In this document: positions 1 through 5,801 of the stretch, in pieces
Layout: each line of letters opens with the position of its first letter
How positions within the stretch are numbered: position 1 is the first letter of the stretch
DNA from: Aquincola sp.
GTDB taxonomy: Bacteria > Pseudomonadota > Gammaproteobacteria > Burkholderiales > Burkholderiaceae_C
DNA: 10,216 bases
Direction: 5' to 3'
NCBI GenBank assembly: GCA_029884035.1
Contig: JAOUIM010000103.1
Location: forward strand, 1 to 10,216
Position numbers and translations under genes: made by a program
Notes under the pieces: generated by a model
Database searches by the model: none
Seen by the model: only the letters and a program-made list of their open reading frames with translations
Told to the model about the DNA's origin: nothing

Positions 1-1
1 C

Positions 2-157
2 TATGTCGCCTTCGGCCGATTGCCGGACGGATGGGGCTGGCTGGGCATGGTCGTGATCGCCGCTTGCGGCGCGGCCAGTGCCTGGCTCAACCTGCGCGAG
101 GCCGCGGCACGGCAGCGGCCGGTCACGGCGGTGGCAGCAGATACGGTGGCAGAGTGA
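2..157 (+). CDS. C-terminal end of a DMT/EamA-type membrane transporter (5' end outside window)
   Basis: An open frame enters from the left edge and gives 51 residues before the TGA at 155-157. The order of features is what the last part of an EamA/DMT (drug/metabolite transporter) protein usually shows: a short loop with Phe-Gly-x-x-Pro-Asp, a tryptophan-rich step (GWGWLGM), one hydrophobic helix of about 17 residues (MVVIAACGAASAWL), then a short charged cytoplasmic tail rich in Ala and Arg. In this family the final helix commonly follows an FGE/FGD-x-P turn and an 'LGM.LI..G' pattern, and both are recognisable here. Substrate cannot be inferred. With only about one sixth of a normal 290-300 residue protein visible, another multi-pass permease remains possible. 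The stop is followed directly by the repeat-like spacer before yciO, on the same strand. Confidence 0.55.
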   Translation, partial: YVAFGRLPDGWGWLGMVVIAACGAASAWLNLREAAARQRPVTAVAADTVAE

Positions 158-236
158 TGTCGGCCCCAAGCTTGCTCCGCTCGCCCACCCGGAGGTGCGC
201 TCGAACCGACTGGGAGCGGCTCGCCCGGGGTGCGCG
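158..236. repeat. Repeat-like 79-bp spacer between the transporter and yciO
   Basis: This spacer has internal structure and no good promoter or Shine-Dalgarno site. It holds the 8-bp palindrome CAAGCTTG (167-174), an inverted pair CCGCTC (177-182) / GAGCGG (214-219), and two similar blocks 40 bp apart: GCTCGCCC + ACC + CGGAGGTGCGC (179-200) and GCTCGCCC + GGGGTGCGC (219-235). From memory, 'CCCAAGCTTGCT..GCTCGCCC' followed by a C/G-rich hairpin is a common dispersed intergenic repeat in Burkholderiales genomes. I could not count copies, so that identity is an inference. A 27-codon reading frame also crosses it (ATG at 157, stop at 238-240). I regard that frame as more likely a by-product than a gene. 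Confidence 0.3.
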
Positions 237-890
237 ATGAGCCAGCTGTTCGAAGTCCACCCCGTCAATCCGCAGCCGCGGCTGCTCAAGCAGGCCGCGC
301 AGATCCTGCACGCCGGCGGCATCGCCGCGATCCCGACCGATTCGAGCTATGCGCTGGTGTGCCACCTCGACGACAAGGCGGCGGTCGAGCGGATGCGCCG
401 CATCCGCGGCGTCGACGACAAGCACCTCCTGACGCTGCTGTGCCGCGACCTGTCGGAACTCGCCAGCTATGCGCGCGTCGACAACCGCCAGTACCGCCTG
501 CTCAAACTCGGAACGCCGGGCCCGTACACGTTCATCCTGCAGGCCACCAAGGAGGTTCCGCGGCGCGTGAGCCATCCGCAGCGGCGCACGATCGGCCTGC
601 GCGTGCCCGACCACCGCGCCGCACAGGCACTGCTCGCCGAGTTCGGCCAGCCGCTGCTGGCCACGACGCTGATCGCACCGGGCGAGCGCGAGCCGATGAA
701 TGACGCGGAAGCGATCCGCGGGCGCTTCGAGTACCAAGTGCAGGCCGTGGTCGATGCCGGCGCGTGCCCGATGCAACCCACCACGGTGATCGACCTCAGC
801 GAAGGCGATGAGCCCGTGGTGGTGCGCCGCGGCCAGGGGCCGCTCGAACGACTGGGCCTGCAAGCGCAAGCATCCGACGCTCAGGCGTGA
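237..890 (+). CDS. yciO: YciO family protein (Sua5/YrdC/YciO fold)
   Basis: The product is 217 residues; E. coli YciO has about 206. The match runs end to end: an N-terminus of the MSQxFxxHPxNPQxR type, PTDSSYAL at 33-40, CRDLSELASY at 69-78, PGPYTFIL at 94-101, KEVPRR at 105-110, TIGLRVP at 118-124 and PTTVIDL at 181-187. The family shares the Sua5/TsaC fold that binds ATP and an RNA-like ligand. TsaC/Sua5 makes L-threonylcarbamoyl-AMP for the tRNA t6A modification; YciO is a separate branch whose physiological role is not settled and whose t6A-related activity is weak. The protein should be cytosolic. The start at 237 is chosen because similarity to YciO begins exactly there; upstream sequence in this frame is the repeat-like spacer. 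The Shine-Dalgarno is poor. A tail of roughly 10-15 residues after the last conserved segment is Ala/Gln-rich. The gene converges on the glutaredoxin-like gene with 21 bp between stops. Confidence 0.93.
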   Translation: MSQLFEVHPVNPQPRLLKQAAQILHAGGIAAIPTDSSYALVCHLDDKAAVERMRRIRGVDDKHLLTLLCRDLSELASYARVDNRQYRLLKLGTPGPYTFILQATKEVPRRVSHPQRRTIGLRVPDHRAAQALLAEFGQPLLATTLIAPGEREPMNDAEAIRGRFEYQVQAVVDAGACPMQPTTVIDLSEGDEPVVVRRGQGPLERLGLQAQASDAQA

Positions 891-911
891 GGCGCGCGAG
901 GTGCGCGGTGT

Positions 912-1286
912 TCAGCCCTTGCCGGTGGTCGCCTCGAGCACGCGCGCGATGCGCTGCACGTCGAAGCCCACCTGCACCTGTCCGCGCACCAGCAACGTGG
1001 GTGTCGCGCGCGCAGGCGTCGCGTCGTGCAGTGCCTTGCATTGAGCGTCACGCTCGATGAAGCACTCGTCGAAGCGCACGCCGTGCCGCGTCATCCAGTG
1101 CCGCGCCGCCTCGCAGTAGGCGCAGGTTTCCGAGGAGATCATGCGGATGTCGCCCGGCTGCGCCAGCGCGGCGAGGCGTTCGCCCTGCCGCACTTCGGCA
1201 CGGCCCGACCACCACTGGCTGGCCGCGCTGGCCACGAGCACCAGCACGAGCAGACCGGCGAGTGAGCCGCGCGAGACGCTGCTCAT
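912..1286 (-). CDS. Membrane-anchored or exported glutaredoxin-like protein
   Basis: This 124-residue protein has an N-terminal hydrophobic segment (about residues 9-23, LAGLLVLVLVASAAS) after a basic start. That is consistent with a membrane anchor or signal sequence and would place the domain in the periplasm. A short glutaredoxin/thioredoxin fold follows: strand RMISSETC, redox motif Cys55-Ala-Tyr-Cys58, then Thr95-Pro96 as the probable cis-proline of the fold, and LLVRGQVQVGFD. Two further cysteines (75 and 83) lie between these motifs. The expected role is thiol-disulfide exchange; the partner is unknown. The start at 1286 is fixed by its ATGA overlap with the stop of the upstream Rid gene (1283-1286). 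It is the last gene of the ybaK-plsY-Rid unit, so it is probably translated by coupling; no Shine-Dalgarno is visible. A cytosolic glutaredoxin is less likely because of the N-terminal helix. Confidence 0.85.
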   Translation of the reverse strand: MSSVSRGSLAGLLVLVLVASAASQWWSGRAEVRQGERLAALAQPGDIRMISSETCAYCEAARHWMTRHGVRFDECFIERDAQCKALHDATPARATPTLLVRGQVQVGFDVQRIARVLEATTGKG

Positions 1287-1633
1287 CGCGCCGCGGTGAC
1301 CACGATCTCGACCTTCCATTCCGGCCGCGCGAGACGCGCCTGCACCGTGGCGCGCGGCGGCGTATGGCCGGGCACCACCCAGGCGTCCCACACCGTGTTC
1401 ATGCCGGGGAAGTCGCCGATGTCGGCAAGGTAGATCAGCGTCATCAGGACCTTCGACTTGTCGCTGCCCACGCGCGCGAGCAGCGCATCGATCGCTGCCA
1501 GCACCTGGCGTGTCTGGCCGCCGATGTCCTGCGAGCCGTCGGCGGCCACCTGGCCGGCGAGGAATACGCGGTCGCCGTGCACGGCCATCTCGGACATGCG
1601 GGCGCCGACGTCGAAGCGTTCGATGGGGTTCAT
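1283..1633 (-). CDS. Rid (YjgF/YER057c/UK114) family protein, YoaB-like branch
   Basis: The 116-residue product spans a complete Rid domain. Its second half follows E. coli YoaB closely: IYLADIGDFPGMNTVWDAWV (67-86), PGHTPPRATVQA (88-99) and KVEIVVTAA (107-115). Arg94 sits where the family has its substrate-carboxylate-binding arginine (P-x-R-x-x-V), and Glu109 matches the conserved glutamate near the C-terminus. Canonical RidA hydrolyses reactive 2-aminoacrylate-type enamines and imines to ketoacids. The YoaB branch keeps the arginine but its natural substrate is less certain, so I give no gene symbol. The protein should be a cytosolic homotrimer. The start overlaps the plsY stop (ATGA, 1630-1633) and the stop overlaps the start of the glutaredoxin-like gene, so it lies in the middle of a translationally coupled unit. 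Its link to phospholipid synthesis genes is positional only. Confidence 0.92.
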   Translation of the reverse strand: MNPIERFDVGARMSEMAVHGDRVFLAGQVAADGSQDIGGQTRQVLAAIDALLARVGSDKSKVLMTLIYLADIGDFPGMNTVWDAWVVPGHTPPRATVQARLARPEWKVEIVVTAAR

Positions 1634-2253
1634 GAGGGTCTGGCCTTGTGGCCGAGTTTGGATTCGGTGCCGGCGATCAGCTTGCGGATGTTGCCCTCGT
1701 GGCGCCACACGAGCAGCAGGCTCATCACGAAGATCGCGAGCGCGAACATGTCCGCGTCCCAGATCAGCAGCTGGTAGAACGGCGCGAACGCCGCCGCGGC
1801 CAGCGACGCGAGCGAGGAGTAGCGGAAGAATGCCGCGATGATGACCCAGGTGGCCAGCGTCGCCAGCCCGAGCAAGGGGTTGAAGCCGAACAGCACGCCG
1901 GCCGCGGTGGCCACGCCCTTGCCGCCCTTGAAGTGGAAGAACACCGGCCAGAGGTGGCCGAGGAAGGCGGCCAGCCCGACCGCGGCGACGGTGCCGTCGC
2001 CCCACCAATGGTGGTGCTCCGCACCGATGAAGGCCAGCACGACCGGCACGTAGCCCTTGAGCGCGTCGAGCGCGAGCGTGATCACCGCCGCGACCCGGTT
2101 GCCGGTGCGCAGTACGTTGGTCGCGCCCGGATTGCCCGAACCGTAGCTGCGCGGGTCGGCCAGACCCATGGCACGGCTGACGATGACCGCGAACGAGAGC
2201 GATCCGATCAGGTAGGCCCCGACCACCGCGGCCAGTGAATACGCAATGCTCAT
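1630..2253 (-). CDS. plsY: Acyl-phosphate:glycerol-3-phosphate acyltransferase PlsY
   Basis: PlsY is an inner-membrane enzyme that moves the acyl group from acyl-phosphate (made by PlsX) to glycerol-3-phosphate, giving lysophosphatidic acid, the first membrane step of phospholipid synthesis. The 207-residue length is normal. The three conserved cytoplasmic loops are present: GSGNPGATNVLR at 38-49, FHFKGGKGVAT at 106-116, and WRHEGNIRKL at 183-192. ALDALKG (61-67) is also typical. Hydrophobic stretches at about 3-27, 54-77, 86-105, 114-143 and 148-183 fit the multi-pass topology. It begins 4 nt after the ybaK stop and overlaps the Rid gene, so it depends on an upstream promoter; no clear Shine-Dalgarno precedes it. 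The short charged tail (ESKLGHKARPS) is unremarkable. Confidence 0.96.
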   Translation of the reverse strand: MSIAYSLAAVVGAYLIGSLSFAVIVSRAMGLADPRSYGSGNPGATNVLRTGNRVAAVITLALDALKGYVPVVLAFIGAEHHHWWGDGTVAAVGLAAFLGHLWPVFFHFKGGKGVATAAGVLFGFNPLLGLATLATWVIIAAFFRYSSLASLAAAAFAPFYQLLIWDADMFALAIFVMSLLLVWRHEGNIRKLIAGTESKLGHKARPS

Positions 2254-2257
2254 GGGC

Positions 2258-2752
2258 TCAGTTTAAGGCGCAGTCCACCGGCGCGGCCGCCAGCGCGGCG
2301 GTCAGCACGGCCGGCTCGACGCCCACCAGAAAGCCGCGCCGCCCGCCGTTGATGTAGATGCGCGGCAGTTCGAGCACGGTGCGCTGCACGACCACCGGCA
2401 CGCCTTCGCGCTTGAAGCCGAACGGCGAGGTGCCGCCGATCAGGTAGCCGCTGTGGCGCTGCGCCACCTCGGGCTTGCAGGGCTCGACGCTCTTGACACC
2501 GATCGCGCGCGCCAGGTTCTTGGTGCTGACCTCGCGGTCGCCGTGCATCAGCACCACGAGCGGCCGGGCGCGCTCGTCCTGCATCACGAGCGTCTTGACG
2601 ACCGAGTGTTCGTCGACGCCCAGCTGGCGCGCCGACTCGGCAGTGCCGCCATGCTCGACATAGTCGTACGGGTGCTCGGTGAACGCCACGCCCTGCCGCT
2701 TCAACCATTGCGTGGCCTGCGTTTCGCTGATGTGCGGGGTCTTGCGCGCCAT
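2258..2752 (-). CDS. ybaK: Cys-tRNA(Pro)/Cys-tRNA(Cys) deacylase YbaK/EbsC
   Basis: This 164-residue protein is a free-standing trans-editing domain related to the INS domain of prolyl-tRNA synthetase. It hydrolyses cysteine wrongly attached to tRNA(Pro). The family signature is complete: HPYDYVEHGGTAESARQLGV (27-46), Lys53 in VVKTLVM (the essential lysine region), and GYLIGGTSPFG (102-112), which forms the substrate pocket and carries the conserved Gly/Ser residues. Length is close to E. coli YbaK (159). It is the first gene of the minus-strand unit that continues into plsY, the Rid gene and the glutaredoxin-like gene. The start at 2752 is the only ATG that keeps the N-terminal helix, and it lies 14 bp from the divergent DUF2332 start. 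No Shine-Dalgarno is evident. The promoter must therefore lie inside the beginning of the DUF2332 gene. Confidence 0.93.
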   Translation of the reverse strand: MARKTPHISETQATQWLKRQGVAFTEHPYDYVEHGGTAESARQLGVDEHSVVKTLVMQDERARPLVVLMHGDREVSTKNLARAIGVKSVEPCKPEVAQRHSGYLIGGTSPFGFKREGVPVVVQRTVLELPRIYINGGRRGFLVGVEPAVLTAALAAAPVDCALN

Positions 2753-2766
2753 GGTGCAATGCTGCC

Positions 2767-3813
2767 ATGACCGGGGTGTCTCTCGCCGAAGCCTGGGCGT
2801 GCCAGATTGCCTTCTGCGACGCTGGCGGCTCGCCGTTCACCGCGCGCGCGCTGGAAGCCGCCTGGGCCGATCGCGAGCGCGGCGGCGTGCTGTCCGCGCT
2901 GCTGCCGCGCTGGCCGGACAACGCCTGGGCCGATGCGGTACCGCTGCGCGTGGCCGGCGCGCTGCACGCGATCGCGCTGTCGGGCGCCGACGCCGAGCTC
3001 GCCGCGCTGTACCCGCCCGCACGCGACACCTTCGACGCCGAGCGCGGCCCCGCTGTGGTGGCGCGCGCGCTTGCCGAACATCGCGCGCTCGTCGCCGAAT
3101 ACGTCGCGCTCGCGCCGCAGACCAACGAGATCGGCCGCAGCGCGGTGCTGCTCGGCGGCTTCGCCGCGATCGCGCGCGAAACCGCCTTGCCGCTGGCCAC
3201 GCTCGAGATCGGTGCGAGCGCGGGCCTGAACCAGTACTGGCACCGCTACCGCTACGAACTCGGTGCCGCGCGCTGGGGCGACACGGCCAGCGCGGTGGTG
3301 ATCGCCAGCGACTGGCAGGGCACGACGCCGGAGCTGCCCACGCACATCGACGTGGCCTCCCACGCCGCGTGCGATCTTGCGCCGATCGACCTGGCTGCCC
3401 CGGGCGCCGCGTTGCGCCTGCTGTCGTATGTCTGGCCCGACCAGCATGAGCGCCTGGCGCGCCTGCGCGCGGCGATCGCGCTGGCACTCTCGCTCGGCGT
3501 AAACGTCGAAGCCGCCGACGCGCTCGACTGGGTGCGGCGCGAGCTCGCCATCGCGCGCCCGGGCCGCGCCACGGTGCTCTACCACTCCGTTATGTGGCAG
3601 TACCTGCCCGAGCCCATGCGCGAAGCGTTGCGCCAGGTCATCGCTGATGCCGGCGCGCGAGCAACGCGCGATGCGCCGCTGGCCTGGCTGGCGTTCGAGG
3701 TCGTCGGTGCCGACGCGCAATGCGAACTCGCGCTGACGCTGTGGCCCGGCGGCACGCGCCGCGTGCTGGCCACGGCGCACCCTCACGGGCGCTGGGTGCG
3801 ATGGTTGCCATGA
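2767..3813 (+). CDS. DUF2332 family protein of unknown function
   Basis: The 348-residue product matches the DUF2332 pattern: QTNEIGRSAVLL (118-129), LEIGASAGLNQYWHRYRY (146-163), LLSYVWPDQHERLARLRAAI (218-237), TVLYHSVMWQYLP (269-281) and a C-terminal LTLWPGG...LATAHPHG (323-341). No reaction is established for the family. The LEIGASAGLN segment resembles motif I of class I SAM-dependent methyltransferases (acid-Gly-x-Gly-type loop), so a nucleotide-cofactor fold is plausible; this is an inference. There is no signal peptide or membrane helix. The gene starts 14 bp from the divergent ybaK without a visible Shine-Dalgarno, and its TGA (3811-3813) overlaps the ATG of the acetoacetyl-CoA synthetase gene, so the two are likely translated together. 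The name is secure as a family assignment; the function is not. Confidence 0.9.
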   Translation: MTGVSLAEAWACQIAFCDAGGSPFTARALEAAWADRERGGVLSALLPRWPDNAWADAVPLRVAGALHAIALSGADAELAALYPPARDTFDAERGPAVVARALAEHRALVAEYVALAPQTNEIGRSAVLLGGFAAIARETALPLATLEIGASAGLNQYWHRYRYELGAARWGDTASAVVIASDWQGTTPELPTHIDVASHAACDLAPIDLAAPGAALRLLSYVWPDQHERLARLRAAIALALSLGVNVEAADALDWVRRELAIARPGRATVLYHSVMWQYLPEPMREALRQVIADAGARATRDAPLAWLAFEVVGADAQCELALTLWPGGTRRVLATAHPHGRWVRWLP

Positions 3814-5795
3814 TCCGACCCACGGCGCAAACGTCGCTCCTGCGTGACTGGCTGCGTGACCATCGTGGCGTCGACCTGGCCGACTTCGAGGCGCTGCGCC
3901 GCTGGTCGGTCGAGCATGTCGGCGAGTTCTGGCACGCGATGTGGGAGGTCTTCGACCTTCAGTCGCCCACGCCCTTTCGCGCAGTGCTGCCCGACGCCGC
4001 GATGCCCGGTACGCGCTGGTTCCCCGGCGCGCAACTGAACTACGCCGCGCAGGTGGCCCGCCGCGCGGCGGCGGCCGAGCGTGCGGGCGTGCCGGCGATC
4101 GTGTTCCGCAACGAGCGGCTGCAACGCGAAGGCCGCAACCTCGAGATCGGCTGGTCCGACCTGATCGACCAGGCCGGCGCTCTGGCGGCCACGCTGCGCG
4201 CGCTCGGCGTGCAGCGCGGCGACCGCGTCGCGGCCTACCTTCCCAACATCCCGCAGACGATCGTCGCCTTCCTGGCCTGCGCGTCGCTGGGCGCGGTCTG
4301 GAGCCTGACCGCACCCGACATGGGTGTGGCCACGGTGCGCGACCGTTTCCGCCAGATCGACCCCAAGGTGCTGATCGCCGGCAATGGCTCGATCTATGGC
4401 GGCAAGGTCACGGATCGGCGGGACACGGTGCGCGACCTGCTGGCGCAACTGCCCACCGTGCAGGCGCTGATCGTCGTGCCGACGCTCGAACAGGCCGGTG
4501 CCGGCGTGCATGCCTTCGACGCGCGGCCCTGGCCCGGCCGTGTGCTGGCCTGGGACGATGCGCTGGCCACGGCGCAGCGGGTCGCACCCGAAGCGGTGCC
4601 CTTCGACCATCCGCTGTGGATCGTCTACAGCAGCGGCACCACCGGACTGCCCAAGGCCATCGTGCATGGCCATGGCGGCGTGGTGATCGAGCAGCTCAAG
4701 CTGCTGCGCTTTCACCTCGACCTCGCGCCCAGCGTCCGGCAAGACGAGCGTTTCCACTGGTACAGCAGTGCCGGCTGGGTGATGTGGAACGTGCAGGCCG
4801 CGGGCCTGCTGCAGGGCACGACGATCTGCCTGTACGACGGCCACCCGGCCTGGCCCGAACCCGACACGCTGTGGCGCTTCGCCGAAGGCGTGCAGGCGAC
4901 CTTCGTCGGCGCTGGCGCGGCCTACTACGCGAGCTGCCTCAAGGCGGGCATGTCGCCTCGGCGCACGACCGACGTGAGCCGCATCCGCGCGCTCGGCTCG
5001 ACCGGCTCGCCGCTGTCGCCCGAGGCCTACCGCTGGGCCTGGGACGAGGTACGCGACGACGTCTGGTGGTGCGTCATCTCCGGCGGCACCGACATCGCGA
5101 GCGCCTTCCTCGCCGGCACGCCCGAGCTGCCCACCGTGCCGGGCGTGATGCAGGCGCGCTGCCTGGGTGCCGACGTGCGCGCCTGGAACGAGGCCGGCCA
5201 GGACGTGGTCGACGACGTGGGCGAGCTGGTTTGCGTGCAGCCGATGCCCTCGATGCCGCTCTTCTTCTGGGGCGATGCCGAGGGCCTGCGCTTGCGCGAG
5301 AGCTACTTCGACGTCTACCCCGGCGTCTGGCGCCACGGCGACTGGCTGCGCCTCACGCCCGATGGCGGCGCCGTCATCCACGGCCGCAGCGACGCCACGC
5401 TGAACCGCCACGGCCACCGGCTCGGCACGAGCGAGCTGTACAACGTCGTCGAGGCGCACCCGCTGGTGCTCGACAGCCTGGTGGTGGACATCGAAGTGCC
5501 AGGCCGACCGGGCTGGATGCCGCTGTTCGTCGTGCTGCGGCCCGGCGTGGTGCTCGACGCGGCGCTCGAGGCCGAACTGCGGCAGCGCATCCGCGAGGGC
5601 CTGTCGCCGCGCTTCGTGCCCGACGAGATCGTGCAGATCGCCGAAGTGCCGCGCACGCTGACCGGCAAGAAGCAGGAGCTGCCGGTCAAGAAGCTGATGC
5701 TCGGACGCGCGCTGGCCGAGGTGGTGAACCCCGACGCCTGCGCCAACCCGGCGGCGTTCGAGACCTTTGTGCGCTACGCGCAGCGCCGGCGCTGA
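3810..5795 (+). CDS. Acetoacetyl-CoA synthetase (acetoacetate--CoA ligase)
   Basis: The enzyme activates acetoacetate with ATP and CoA to acetoacetyl-CoA, feeding ketone-body use and polyhydroxybutyrate turnover. The 661-residue length fits the family. ANL-superfamily motifs are in order: FPGAQLNYA (about 71-79, typical of acetyl/acetoacetyl-CoA synthetases), YSSGTTGLPK (273-282, ATP phosphate loop), SGGTDI (424-429, the acetoacetyl-CoA-synthetase form of motif A5, where acetyl-CoA synthetase has WWQTE), HGDW with Asp511, GRSD (525-528) followed by LGTSELYNVVE, and TGKKQELPVKK (618-628) with the conserved C-terminal lysine at about 620. That lysine is an acetylation site in several relatives. 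The start at 3810 is preferred because it overlaps the DUF2332 stop (ATGA); an in-frame ATG at 3801 would add three residues. The stop lies 6 bp from that of the convergent aldo/keto reductase gene. Confidence 0.94.
   Translation: MIRPTAQTSLLRDWLRDHRGVDLADFEALRRWSVEHVGEFWHAMWEVFDLQSPTPFRAVLPDAAMPGTRWFPGAQLNYAAQVARRAAAAERAGVPAIVFRNERLQREGRNLEIGWSDLIDQAGALAATLRALGVQRGDRVAAYLPNIPQTIVAFLACASLGAVWSLTAPDMGVATVRDRFRQIDPKVLIAGNGSIYGGKVTDRRDTVRDLLAQLPTVQALIVVPTLEQAGAGVHAFDARPWPGRVLAWDDALATAQRVAPEAVPFDHPLWIVYSSGTTGLPKAIVHGHGGVVIEQLKLLRFHLDLAPSVRQDERFHWYSSAGWVMWNVQAAGLLQGTTICLYDGHPAWPEPDTLWRFAEGVQATFVGAGAAYYASCLKAGMSPRRTTDVSRIRALGSTGSPLSPEAYRWAWDEVRDDVWWCVISGGTDIASAFLAGTPELPTVPGVMQARCLGADVRAWNEAGQDVVDDVGELVCVQPMPSMPLFFWGDAEGLRLRESYFDVYPGVWRHGDWLRLTPDGGAVIHGRSDATLNRHGHRLGTSELYNVVEAHPLVLDSLVVDIEVPGRPGWMPLFVVLRPGVVLDAALEAELRQRIREGLSPRFVPDEIVQIAEVPRTLTGKKQELPVKKLMLGRALAEVVNPDACANPAAFETFVRYAQRRR
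5782..5793. repeat. Perfect 12-bp palindrome before the stop of the synthetase gene
   Basis: AGCGCCGGCGCT reads the same on both strands and ends one base inside the TGA of the acetoacetyl-CoA synthetase gene. Around it GCGCAG (5778-5783) and CTGCGC (5805-5810) form an alternative, wider stem that spans both convergent stop codons. No T-run follows on either strand, so I do not call an intrinsic terminator. In DNA this GC-rich and coding for Arg/Ala, chance palindromes are common. Confidence 0.3.
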
Positions 5796-5801
5796 CGCGC
5801 G

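Noticed and set aside
3801..3803. Alternative ATG three codons upstream for the acetoacetyl-CoA synthetase
   Set aside because: Not excluded, but the ATG at 3810 makes the ATGA overlap seen at the other couplings in this window and neither has a clear Shine-Dalgarno.
2701..4314. 537-codon minus-strand frame opposite DUF2332
   Set aside because: The plus strand shows the DUF2332 motifs. The minus frame is low-complexity Arg/Ala-rich and crosses into ybaK in the wrong frame.
3783..5459. Long antisense open frame (558 codons) opposite the acetoacetyl-CoA synthetase gene
   Set aside because: The sense strand encodes every ANL motif in order. The antisense translation has no recognisable domain and is rich in Arg, Gly, Ala and His, as expected for a shadow frame in high-GC DNA.
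5796..5801. Intrinsic terminator between the synthetase and aldo/keto reductase genes
   Set aside because: Only 6 bp separate the stops; the nearby palindromes lack a T-tract on either strand.
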